Shown here in pieces: positions 1 to 13,000 of a DNA stretch of 64,000 bases (its first letter is position 1; each line of letters starts with the position of its first letter). The translations under genes were made by a program, and so were the position numbers. The notes below the pieces were generated by a model that saw only the letters and a list, made by a program, of their open reading frames with translations, was not told the origin of the DNA and did not search any database. Origin of the DNA: Charina bottae (lineage: Eukaryota; Chordata; Lepidosauria; Squamata; Charinaidae); the NCBI GenBank assembly GCA_023362775.1, contig JALMGJ010000001.1, positions 93,590,501 to 93,654,500 on the forward strand, read 5' to 3'.

Positions 1-479
1 GAAAATGGTTAATTGCAACGTTTCTAAAGTCAAGCCAAATAGTATCACCGTGCTTCTTTGATCGATCAGGGTTTTTAATGCATCTCTCTTTAGGCCTCTT
101 TGCTAGTCCAACTGTACTAGTTTATGTACAAAGGCAGCCCACCACTGAGTGCCAAATGACGTGGAAGGATGGCCCAGCGAGTGAGTCTCGCTTTCACGTT
201 CAGCTGTTCGAAAAAGAATGATTTATTCCATCAGCGTCAAATAAATTAACAGAGGTGCCTCAACCAGGAGCTATTAGGCACGAAAGTCAAAGATGAAGCT
301 TTCATATTCAGAGGCGATGTACCTCTGAGCAAGGACGGTTCGGTTGTGCCGCGTTCTTGGGTCTTCTGCAAGGATCTAGGAAGTGGGCTGGGCAGAATCT
401 GATCCAGCTTTTCAGTCGCCCCTCAAAGCAATTTTTCTCTAGCTGAATTCCCTCGAGCGCCTAGACAAGGTGCTACTGA

Positions 480-886
480 GTACCCGGCGCTGCTCCATCA
501 AGGTTTTCCCCGTTTGACGGCGTCGCGTGGACTCCGCCGTGATTCCGGAAGCAAGGAAGAGGCTTCGCGCTCCGCGGTCATTTGCTAGCTGGGAAGGCGG
601 CGCTCGGGTGTCACGTACCGGGGAGGCGGGCGAGCTTGGGGACGTGGCAGAACCAACGTTCGCCGCGGGCTCGCGCGGAAGGGGCGGCTCGCCAATGAGC
701 GCGGCCTGGAGGCCGAATGGGCGGGCTGTATTGCGCGAGCGAGGGAAGGCGCGCGGCCCGTCTCTTCCTTGCGCGGGCGCGCGTTGATGATCGAAGAAGG
801 CGAAGCCTTAGGAACGGGCAGGGAGGCTGATGGCTACGACGGCACGTTGGGAGGTGGTGCGGAAGCCCTCCCGCAGGGGGGCCACC

Positions 887-919
<33 letters not shown>

Positions 920-1000
920 TCTGTAGGGCGAAAGGCACTGGGAGACGCCAACGGAGGACGCGGTCTGGCCCCGCCCAGTGAGTGAAGAGAACAGACAAAC
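480..1000 (+). promoter_or_regulatory. TMEM214: CpG-rich promoter and 5' UTR of TMEM214
   Basis: GC and CpG rise sharply here against an AT-rich flank. The block has GC boxes (for example GGGGCGGCTC near 681), an ETS-like CCGGAAGC near 544, and no obvious TATA box. It ends in coding exon 1 at 830-977. This is the usual layout of a housekeeping CpG-island promoter. The transcription start is not fixed by the sequence. Positions 1-470 upstream show no gene or recognised repeat. Confidence 0.7.
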
Positions 1001-4000
1001 CGTTGAACCTCCATATGCAGTGATAGCCTAGCCTGCGAAGTGGAAGGAAGGCAGGCGGGCGGGCTGGCTGGCTGGCTGCGCCGTTTACAGAGACCTCTGC
1101 ATTCGGGGATGTTCTTCCGAGGTGGCAGACACGGGAAGGGCTTGCCAGTTAGCAGAAAAGAGTCTGGCCGTGTGCTGGAACACCACGTTATGCTTTTCTG
1201 TGGCTCTGCTTTGGGTTTTTAAGCCTAGCCCTGGGACAGACTTCGCTGCCACCGAACAGACAGGAGGCCTGGAAGGGCAGGGAAGCAAGCAGAGATCTAG
1301 AGGCCCTTCCAGTTATCAAGTGGATGTTACAGGTCCTCACCTCTGACAGCAGGTCTTGACTGCACACCCGTGGCTCTGAAACTCCGGATCATTAGTTGGA
1401 TGCTCAGAAGCATTTCCCCTATATTTAAAATTGGCTATACTTTCTACAGATTTGTCTATGAAGGTTCTCAGTCATCCAGGTGGAATTGTCTGTAGCTTGA
1501 ATCATGTCAACTGGATTTCTATTTTCTTAATGGAAACGTTTCGCTCCTTATCCAAGGGGCTTCTTCAGTCTGAGCAAAGTTGGTAAGGGAATCCTAAATA
1601 TGTTCCTAGGTAGCTGTGTGACCTTACACCTGGGGCTAGGTCATGGTTATATTGAGATGTAATTTTTAAGTCCTTTTACCATCTAAAGGAGAATCGTTAA
1701 GATCACCATGCTGCTGTTGAGCTTGTGAAATGGTCTTAATCTTCCTAGGCACAGAAGACAAAGCCGGGAGATAGATGGGAGATAGATTGTGCCTGAGGCC
1801 CCCACCTCTATTCAAGGAAGGATTTTCCAAGTTGGCATAAATGGATTCCTTGACCCCTCTCTCAAACCACCTATCTTCTCTGTCTAAAATGTGAACATTA
1901 ATGTCCTCAAATGAGTGTCCTTTTTCCTTTAAATGAAGATAAACTGCTGACTCTGGTCCTGTGGTGTTATTTCTCCTGTGTTGTGCCATCCTCCTGTACA
2001 TAGGTTGTTTGGTTTCTCCAATGTAGAGTTCAGAGCACTCCTCACTGCACTGGATTGCAATGTAGTTTATGCAATCCAGTGCAGTGAGGAGTGCTCTGAA
2101 CTCTACATTGGAGAAACCAAACAACCTATGTACAGGAGGATGGCACAACACAGGAGAAATAACACCACAGGACCAGAGTCAGCAGTTTATCTTCATCTAA
2201 AAGAAAAAGGACACTCATTTGAGGACATTAATGTTCACATTTTAGACAGAGAAGATAGGTGGTTTGAGAGAGGGGTCAAGGAATCCATTTATGCCAACTT
2301 GGAAAATCCTTCCTTGAATAGAGGTGGGGGCCTCAGGCACAAACTCTCCCCCATCTTCCTCCCCGTGTTGTCTTCTGTGCCTAGGAAGATTAAGACCATT
2401 TCAGAAGCTCAACAGCAGCATGGTGTTTTTAACGACCCTCCATTAGATGATAAAAGGACTTAAAAATTACATCTCAATATAACCATGACCTAGCCCCAGG
2501 TGTAAGGTCACACAGCTACCTAGGAACATATTTAGGATTCCCTTACCAACTTTGCTCAGACTGAAGAAGCCCCTTGGATAAGGAGCGAAACGTTTCCATT
2601 AAGAAAATAGAAATCCAGTTGACATGATTCAAGCTACAGACTTTTCTACAGATTTGTTCTTTCTATGTTGAGCCCAGTGGTGAGATAAAGTGCACCTGGG
2701 ACATATAGGAGGTGGGAGCATGTCTGTGCAAGAAGAAGCATTGCTCTACAACAAAAGCCCTTTTCAAAAACCATGGGTCTTTTAATGATGCCAGATTTAT
2801 TTTGTGCACATAATGTGCTTAATAAATTAGATAATGACTTGAGAAAAGTATTTAGATAACATATAAGTTTAGTTAGTTAGTTAACTTTAGTTCCTACTTT
2901 GTGGCATAGTGGTTGCCTAGTTTATTGCTTAATGTATTGTGTGAACCTAGAAAATGGGTTGATTCTTTAACTGAGTTAACTGAGTTGTGTGAACACAGAC
3001 CGTCTCAGTGGTCAGGCTTCACTCCTCCTTTTTCTCCCATTCTCATAGCTCCTCTTACTACGTCAGAAACTCTCTTTGAGCTTGGCTTTGAGAGGTCAGT
3101 GAAGCAGCAGAATAAAGAACAGGTGCCTCCACCGCCTGGACGCCAGCAGCAGAAAAAGCAAAATCCTGGGAAAAGTGCTAAGAAAGGGACAGCTGGAGAC
3201 GGCGTACAGAACAAGCAAATCAAATGCCGGACTCTGGAGGATGCACTGAAAGCGGTCAGTGGCATCTTTCCGAAAACCGTCTCTTCCGTATCTTTGTATT
3301 ATATTGCAAATTGGAGGCTGCCCCTCAAACAGAGAAGGCCATGCACAGAAAGCTGATTGTTCGTCTGGTAATGTTATTCGCTGCAAGTCTTTAATTGCAG
3401 CTATGTAGAAGCCACAGTAGTTGACCCCAGAAGAATTAATTAACGCAAGTTGTTGGTGTGCAATTTAAGTTAAACTTACATTGCTCTTTCTCTGCAGAGG
3501 GAAGGTAAATTGCTATCTGGAGTTACTGTGCGGTTACCAGTACTATATACCAGCTCAGGATAGCAAGGATTGCAGAAGGACTTTGTAGTGGCTTTTCTTT
3601 CTCAGACAAATATTCTTTATTTAGGAAAAAAAATAATCTTAGCATTGTGTGTGTAAGGATTTATCTTGTTTGTTTTCAGAAGGGTCCATCCTCAAACTCA
3701 CTCACACTGTAGGCTGCCTTGGTTTCTCCATTGAGTAGGTTCACATACGTAAGAGCTTTATAGCCTGCATGCCCCACAGCTACTCCAAAAGTTGTTATTT
3801 ATTTATTAATCAAATTTATATAGTTGTTGTTAAAAGTTGTTACTGAACTGCAGTTTATCATTTTGACCAAAGGGGATTATTACTAAACACATGAGAAGAA
3901 ATCATAACTATAATTAATCTTAATTATACACAAATGAAATTGAGTCAACTTTAGTTTTTGTCCTTGCCCTGCCTAATTTTTTTATTATCATCTCCTGATA

Positions 4001-7000
4001 ATGTCATTCAAAGGCCACATACAGTCCTGATACCAGAAAGACTATTGCTGCCCAGTTTGCATTATAATTTCAGCGCCCCCCCCCCCCCCCCCGCAATCTG
4101 CAAACGAAACTGAGATTAGGCTGGCAGTTCTTACCTTTCCGGTTCTTCACTGTACCTTTTTTTTTTAAATTCCAGCTTGATTTATCAGAACTCCAGAGAG
4201 AGCTTGATAAAAGCTTGAACCTGTTCCCAGAGAACCCTTCTGTGTGGGTGAAAGATCTAGCTGGATATCTGAACTACAAGTTGCAGGCCGTGAAGAGCGA
4301 GCCCACCCTCAGTCAGCACCCGCATGGTTGGTGGCACCAAGGAACTAATGTTGCTGTGTGTCATTCCAAGAGTGGGAGTACTGTTATTAGCATAAGCATG
4401 CATGTACTAGAGGTAGCTGTTCAAACTATTCTACTTGTGGTTGCCCTTTCTGGGAAAGAGCAGATACTCCTTGATTCAGTCAGATCACTTTAGGCCTCAT
4501 AGAATACCTTTCATCAGCTTTGTTTGGCGCTCTGGCTCTAAGGGGACAGCCTGACCACAATGGTTAATGCCCTGGTATGCTTGCAGTTGAATTGTTCTGC
4601 TTAAAGCTATACAGAGGAAAGTGGAATGCAGAGGGTGTCAAACTGTGGGGGGGAAGAGTTTGTGGGGGGAACCGCACTTGCTCCCACTCTGCCTAGGCGT
4701 GTGCGGCTTTTGCTGAGCTGCTGGAGCCGGGCCGGACCCTACGTGAGATCCGGGCACTGGGATTATGTCAGTGGCCTTTGCGCTCACAGCAACAGCTCCT
4801 GCAACGGCCTCAACCTGCTCCTGAGCGCTACCCAAGGAGATTTGGCCAGGATCAAGACATTCTTGCCTGGTCTCATCTTGTCCTGACACTGAGTCTGCAC
4901 ACCCGCTCTAGGCAGCCTGAGTGCGCTGGCCTCCCGTAGAAGAAGCACAGTGCGCAGGCTGCCAGCCTTAGTTACCCCCACGAAGCCCAGGACGAGCTGC
5001 CCTTAAAAGAGGAAGAAGGTGGCACTAAATTTGGGATGCGGTGGCTCAGCGGGTTAAACCGCTGAAGCTGTAGACTGCCGATCGGAAGGTCGGCAGTTTG
5101 AATCCCCGCGCAACGAGGTGAGCTCTCGTTGCTAGTCCCAGCTCCTGTCGACCCAGCAGTTCGAAAGCTTGCAAGTAGATAAATTGGGTACCACCTTAAG
5201 TGGGAGAATTTGCTGACGTCCTGTCGGGGGTCGGCTTCCACCGAACTGAAGATCCCTTGAATGGTGGCGGTCACGACGGATCCCGAAGCAACAACAACAG
5301 GACGTCAGCAGCCGGCTCCGACGCAAGGCATCGTGGGACATGTAGTCCAGAAGCCAGAGAAGAGTCGGTTCCCTTACCCCTTTCCTTGGCGTGCGGTTTA
5401 ATGAAAGAATGTATAACGTTAAGGAGTCCTCCGTTAGGGAGGGGATAGGCGGGGTATAAATACAGTAATAAATAAATAAATAAATGGGAACCCCCTCAGA
5501 GTGCATTCTGGCAGTTTTAGTTGGGAGAGGTCCCACAGATACATTATTTTAGGGGATAAGGGCCCCTGCTGTAATTGAACCTCTTCTGCGATTGGAGTGA
5601 AAGTGCGGCACAACATTAGTCTTGGCCTCTTTCCTTGACGTGTGGTATGCTGCTGCTGAAGTAGCAACTACTGTATGCTCACAGGTTCTAATAATCTGTA
5701 CCAGTAACATTCTAGCACACTCGGGGATGTGCTGCTCTTTTTCAGAAGTGGCCTCTTGATCATGCCCTAACAAGCACTTGGGGTGTTTGTTTTCAGCACA
5801 AGTGTGGAAAAGCAGTGGTGGTAACAGTGCCCTATGAATGCTGACTAAAATCTTGATCTTGCTGCTATTATTTTTGGCTGCAGACTATCCCTACTGTCTG
5901 GTGAATAAAGAACTAAGGAGCATCATCAAGTCCACGCTGTTGAAAGCTGGGGGTGTCCTAGAGCTTTTCTTTGACCACTGTATTTACACAATGTTGCAAG
6001 AGCTGGACAAGACTCCTGGTAAGATAAGAGCAAAGCAGAGACCAGCTAATATATCTTTGGATCAAAGCTTCTGCCACGCAGGCAGAGGACACTTAAGTGC
6101 AATTAAGAACAGGATGATGGTGTCTTTTATGTGTAGCTAATGGCAGGCAGGTCATTTCTTCAAGAACTTTTCGTTTTGGAAACGATTTCTAAAAGAAGTG
6201 GGACCATCAAGGTAACTTCCTACCAAAGGATATAAAGGAGGGAAAAAGTGCTCTGCTGAACTTGATTTTTTTATCCTACGGTCCTCATACAAGCAGTATG
6301 AGGACTATAGGCATTTGAGCTGGGGGCAGAGTTTTCAGGCATGAGAGGATGTGTCAGCTGTGGCATCAGCAAAAGGAGCAAGAAAAGATTAAGTTGAGGA
6401 ATTTAGTGAGAGTAGTCACTGGAATGCAGAATAAGAGTTGATGATCATAGCAGAAAGACTAGGGTGGAAAAACAACATGATTGTGTTGCAGTAATGAAGA
6501 TCTGAGAACAAAAGGGCACAGTGAACCCTTAATAATAGATGCTCAGTTAGTGGACTTTGGATGCAGTAGACCAAATTTCTGTCTGCACATCCCACCAAAT
6601 GATAAGCACATGTTGCATTTGAAGAAGTCCAGACAAGGCGGTTGAACCTTGGTTTTATGAAATCTGCAGCCATCTACATCATTTCTGCAATGACATCATT
6701 TTGCAAATGGTATAATTTGTGTCAGTTTACATCACTGAGTAATGATATGATTACACAATAAATGGACATGATGTAATTTTTGTCATTTGGCTAATGATGT
6801 CATTGTGGAAATGGTGTGAATTTGTGTGCTAAAATCCTTGTGCAAATGACATCATTTGCATCCTTTTGCATAATGATGCCATTACACAAATAATACAAAT
6901 TTCCACAATTATGTACTTTTGTATTAAACGGACATTCAAGAGTAATGGACGCTCCCTCCCACAAATCGTCTGTTAAAATAAGATTTCACTCTATTTTTAT

Positions 7001-10000
7001 GGTCATGACAAATTCATGGAGGAAGATTGATGGCAAAAGTAATGTATTTCACATTTTAGGAAAGCAAAATTCACATCCCGAGCTTAGCCTAGCCTGGGTT
7101 CCATTCATTTTGTCTGTTTCTGCAGAGGCTCAGCGTGGGTTGCAGTTCATGAGTTGTAGGCATTTGATGTCCAAGTTAATACGTCCTATGCAGCAGTGAC
7201 CTAATTGCCTTATCTTTCAGGGGAGTCACTGCACAGCTATAGGATCTGTATACAGGCTGTATTACTGGACAAACCCAAAGTGGCCACAGCAAACTTGAGC
7301 AAGGTGAGTTGGCGGGGTCTCCTCTTCTAAAAAGGAGTCTGTGGGTTATTCAAGAGTATCTCTGTAAAGTTGAATATTGGGAGACTTTAACTCTACTTTG
7401 GTCCATGGAGTGCCAAATGGATTGAGTACTTTATGCTTGAGGATGCCGTGTTGGGTGGGACCAGTTAGCAAGAAGCCATTGTCCCTGTGATGCAGAGTGA
7501 TTCCAAGAAACTTGCTTTGCATACTTTCCTGCTACAAGTGAACTGTCTTTGCCTTTTCTGCTTCAGTATCTTGAGCTGTTGAGATCCCATCAGAATCGGC
7601 CACCCAAATGTCTGACCATTATGTGGGCCTTGGGACAAGCTGGTTTTGCTGATCTTACAGAAGGGCTTAAAGGTGAGAACAGCAGGATTTTTATGGTCAT
7701 CAGGAATGTTTGCTTTTTATGCCTTGAAATTCATGGCAGCCTTTAAACTAAGATTTGAATATTTTTCATACGCCATTATTTTAACATTTGTACTTCAGTA
7801 GTCTGCAAAACACTGCTTGCCTAGATTTTCCTAAAGCTACTGTCTACTGCAGATAGAAATAATAAAAAGCAAAATTGACCATTAAGAAGGAGTCTGGGAA
7901 TGAAACCTAAAATAAAGAATCTTGCATGTTTAATTCAGAGTAAAGAGAAAAAGGTTTTCAAACTAGCTAAACTTGTTTTGTAAGTAACATTCAAAGAGTA
8001 GTATCTCATAAGGAATCTAATAATAGCTCTGAGTTGAAGTTTCTCCAAAGAAGTCTTCATGTTCATAAACAAATCCCTTCCCACATGTTAAGTGAGACAA
8101 TCCTGTTAATGTTTCTCATACGTTGGAACAGACTTGGGAAAGCTCCTGACTGCGCCCTAACTTTGGCTGGCTGAGTCTCATCCCTGCGCTAACTCTTTCA
8201 AAAACAGGCAGTTCAAGGTGCTTATGCTGAAATAGCGCTATGCTCCACTTTCAACTTTCACGGTGAAACAAGGGGGAAAAAGTCGGCACGTCAGTGACAG
8301 CCATTTTAAGGCACGCCAAGCAGCTTAAATGTGTAACTTTCAGAGCTTCACTTGCCTATGTCCTTAGGGCAGCCTTACCCCCATCAGGGGAAGTGGGAAG
8401 AGCAAAGCTGTTCCCACCCAGAGAGTGACAGGACCCCCTTATGTTCAGCCCCTTCCTTTGGCAAATTGCCTTCTGCATGTGCATGTAGCAGCAGCCTTCG
8501 GAAACAGAGTTAGTCTATGCCTGGGAGGGAGATTGCTTAGGAATACCGCCCTGCCTTTGAGTGGACAGTGCTGAACTCCTCCATGGAGGAATGGAAGGTT
8601 ATCAGTGCAGCATGTTTTTCCCCCCTCCCCCCAGAAAAGTACTGTTATGTCCCTTCTCTTCCTAGTGTGGCTTGGCATCATGCTTCCGGTTCTGGGCATC
8701 AAATCTCTCTCTCCATATGCCATCAGTTACTTGGATCGGCTGCTGATGTGAGTTGATGTATAGCTGGGAGTGCTGTTATTGGAAAACATTCGTGCATGTT
8801 GATTTTGCTGCCAGGTTATTTAATCCTTCCCTTTACCCTTAGTATCCCAAATTTGTTTCCATATAAATGCAGACCAACGGGAAAGGTTTTAGACTGTAAT
8901 TTATAAATTGGTATAACTTTCCTTTTTTTTTTACAGTTTAAACTTTATTGATTTTCAGAGTATAGATAAAATACAAAATGGAAAATACAGAAAAGCATGA
9001 AAATAGAACTAAAGAAAAAAGAAGAAAAAACTATAAAGTGCAAATAAACAGAAAACAAAGACGGAAAAGTGACTTCCGACTTTCTCCAATACAGATATAG
9101 ATAAATTTACAAAAATAATCTCTTACCAATGATTAAACCATAGTAACATTATTTCTATTAAAGTAAACCAATTCATCATTAAAACCCAAAATCAGAACAT
9201 CATTTTTTTTCTACCACAAGCAAGTACTCTAGAAGTGGTTGCCAAACAGATAAAAATCCAGAAACCGAATGTTCTCTAATTAATGCTGCCAATTTATAAA
9301 TTGGTATAACTTTCCAAGAGGATTCACAAGCAGCAAAATAACTGAAGAAATGTTAGTCCATGTTTCCTTTCTATTCTTATTTCAAATACAGATTTAAAAT
9401 GGTGTGTGTTTGAACTCTCTCACAGATGTTTTGAAGAAAGCTAAGCAACCCTGGAATCAGTTCCAGTTCACTTATTTCTTTTTCCTCCATGTTTTGTCTG
9501 TTTTGTCACAGCTTAAATGTTTGTGGTCTTGCTGTATAGGGAGCTGAGTCTTGGTCCTGTAGTAGGAGGGCTGGGACAGATTTCACAGATGGAGGTGAAT
9601 CTTGGTGATGCAGAAGGAGGGAGGCCAGGATGCTAAAAGCTCTGATAACTCATCTACAGATTACTAAAGCCTTTCTGCATACATGTGTTGGGAATTATCC
9701 TGATCTTGAGGGGAATTAGATGTGGAAGAAGAGTTTGGAATGAGACTGACCCGATGGTGATAGCCAGGAGTCTGGGGGAAGGCTAAGCCAGCTAACCATA
9801 CTTTCTCTTTGGCAGGATGCATCCCAATTTGACAAAAGGGTTTGGCATGATAGGGCCCAAAGACTTCTTCCCTCTTTTGGATTTTGCATTCATGCCCAAC
9901 AACTCTTTATCCTCCAGGTATGTCAACCAAAAGGAGAACCATACGCAGTGGGAAGTCCACCTCCACTTTTCCAGAAAATATTGCAGTGGGAATGCCTCTT

Positions 10001-13000
10001 CTATAGATGGAAGAACTTTGGGATAACAGTGGGGCAGAAAAAAAACAGGCAATCTGGGACTGGGCCAAATAACTGCTAAGTCAGGGCAACTTTTGCCACA
10101 CTGTTCTCATTCATGGATGGATGGATGGATGGATGGATGGATGGATGGATGGATGGCCGGCCCTTAGAATCCTCACAGGAGCAGGCACTGTAGTGCACCA
10201 GCCAGCCAGATTTTTTATACTTTATTTATTTAATGAAAGTTGCTCCCTTGGTAGAGAAACAGCCAAAAGAGATGATGGTAAATGTGAGGTAGAAGTGCAA
10301 GCAAAAAGGCCACAATATTTGCACAAATGGAGCAGTAATAACTAGATAATAAGTTACAGAAAGTAAAAAGTAGGACACAAACCAGCCATTTTCTGCAGCC
10401 ATGTATGTCTGTCGTGTTTTTCTTCTTGATAGTTTTTCCAAAGCAAGATGAATTACTCCAACTTAACTTGACTTGACTTAAACAAAAACTTTACTTGTTA
10501 TTCTTCAGGGTTTTTTTTTAATTGCAAAATATATTACAGGTACAAAGGTGGAATTAGTTGTCAGGCACCAAATAACACATAATATATTACTGGTGACTTT
10601 ATAATCCATCAAACCCAGTACTTTCAATATAAGCAATTGTTTGTTTTTTCTTGCATTTTGAAGTTATTCTTAAGTGAACTTACAAAATTGGCATGCAAAA
10701 GGAGGCAGCAGTCACTGAGTTTGTTCTTTGGCATCTGCCGGTTTTCTTCTCCCTCCTTTCCCCGCCCTTGTTTCTCTTGCACAGGTTTGTTGACAGATAT
10801 TTCTATGCCTTAAGGAGTGGAGCACGGTGCCCCAAGACTTGCTCTTGAGCACTGTTTCTGTAGCCTTAGAACAGTGTTTCTCAAACTTGGCAACTTTAAG
10901 ATATGTGGCCTTCAACTCCCAGAATTCCCCAGCAAGCATGGCTGGCTGGGGAATTCTGGGAGTTGAAGTCCACACATCTTAAAGTTGCCAAGTTCAAGAA
11001 ATACTACCTTAGAACAATGGAGGCTGTGACAATTCCTCAACATTCCTTCATGTGAGGGAATGATTGCACCATCTTCTTGGCAGGGATGATGAAGGATGCA
11101 ACAAATGAAGAGTCATTATATCCTCCTTAATCCCCTATAATCTGGTTTTTCTTCCTGGTACACATGGAAGATGTCTATTGCAGAAGGACATTCTTGGACT
11201 GATATGGTTTGCCTCTTTCTTCAGCCTGCAGGAGCAGCTCCGGCAATTGTATCCCCGCCTGAAAGTGTTGGCCTTTGGCGCTAATCCTGAGACTTCCCTG
11301 CACACTTACTTCCCTTCCTTCCTCTCCAGGACCATGCCCAGCTACCCCAGTGACATGAAGAAAGAGGTGAGGCTGGGAGGGGAACAGGGCCAGAAGGAAC
11401 ATACTGTATATAGTGTTTAAGCAACTGGACAGGCTGCAACATTTAGTCAACAAATAAGTTGCATTAAAAAGTCTGCTGGTTCTGCAGAGCCAAATGCTAT
11501 CAGAATTTACTGTACCCTAGGAAATTCAGAATTTTTGACTTGATCATTTAGAAAAGTAAATCAATTTTCTTGGTTTTATTAATGTGAACAATTTTTATTA
11601 ATATTAATGTTTGATATCGTCCAGCTTCCCTGTTAACACAGATATCTGAGTAATTAGTCCTAATTGCTCACAGAACCTAGTTTTGCTTGTTTCTGTGCCA
11701 AAACAGCAAAGAATAAAATTAAAATTATTTGTGATTTGGTCATAGATGAAAGAACGGAGTTGGCTTGTATGGAGTGAGCTTCTTTTGGCTTGCTGTTCAG
11801 CAATGGAACAGGCTAGAGGAAGTGAGTGGGGAGACAATCTAAGTGTAGTCCATATGAATGACATTATCTGTTCCAGAAATTTGGTCAGAGCCCGACCTTA
11901 CTAAATCTGTGTACCTTGAAATAGGAACAAACGGGGGATGTAGCTTCTGTACTAACTACTTCCCAGTCTTGCAAACTCCCTGGCTGAGCTTACCAAAGCA
12001 AGTTCATCTTGGAGTTAGGGCTGGAGTCCTGTAGGCTATTAAGGCGAGGTGATTTCACTATACACTTTTGGGCCTGGCCTGTCTGGTGCAGCTCAGACAG
12101 GCTGTGTTAGGCCTTTACAGTAGTAGCCACGATGACTATAGGACAAACACAGTTGATCTTAGCTCTCATGCATGTTGCTGGTCACACACTCACTTTAGTT
12201 CTTTAGCTTTGGCTGGGAAAATACTCTGTTGTTGAAATCCTCTATAGTAACCTTATTATCTTGGATGGACCACTACTTGGTGAAGGTTGGACTTACAACA
12301 ACCCCCTTTGCCTAGATAACAGTTCTTGCATATTTCCATCAAGATCATCTTCCTTACTCTCCATACTAGATCTCTTCCTGATCCCTCAGGTAGATTCCAT
12401 GACTAGAAGTCATTTTAGCAATTTCAGCTGATACTCCACCTGCATCCCTTCCTAGGTCATAATGACCTTAAATCAGTAGCATGTTCATTGATAAATTGCA
12501 GGTTTGATTTCTATAATGCACTGCTCATGGGACTGTTCTTGATTATAAAACGCTGCAGCCAGATTAGTCTCTGGAATATCTTTACACTAACTGCCAATTT
12601 ATTTCCAATAAAATACAAGGCGTTGCTTACAATTTTTAAAGCTGTAAGTATCTTTGGCCTGGAACATCTGAGAGAGAGACTCCTACAAGATTTCTACTGT
12701 TCACTAAGATCCTCAGAAGGGGTCTTCCTCCAGGGATAGCTAGCCTGTCCAGCTGTCCTTTGGACTGACCTTTCTCTGTGGCTTGTTTATTTATTATGCT
12801 TATACCCCACTTCAGTCCACAGATTCTAAATGGTTAACAATGCCCCATACATTTATTGGGTAATAACCGGCACCTTGAATTACCCCCAGGTCAACTGGCA
12901 AGCAGTGCAATCCCACAGTAGTGGTTTTGCATGACTGTATCAAGCTTGTCCTGTTACTGTGCAGACAGGTTTCATTTTGAACCAGCAATAGCTTCTGAAT

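Larger units (their letters stand above)
1456..2642. mobile_element. Penelope-like element, fold-back inverted duplication, in TMEM214 intron 1
   Basis: A left arm (1456 to ~2058, minus) and a right arm (~2069 to 2642, plus) are near-perfect inverted copies meeting at a ~10-nt loop. Each arm holds the same truncated 3' part of a Penelope-like element: the GIY-YIG endonuclease region, a 3' UTR and a hammerhead-like motif near its tip. TTTCTACAGATTTGT occurs immediately before (1441-1455) and after (2643-2657), a perfect 15-bp target-site duplication, so the hairpin inserted as one unit. No reverse transcriptase remains. Confidence 0.85.

Noticed and set aside
4626..4886. 86-aa GC-rich ORF in TMEM214 intron 3
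   Set aside because: No recognisable similarity and no splice sites that fit; it may be part of an unidentified repeat.
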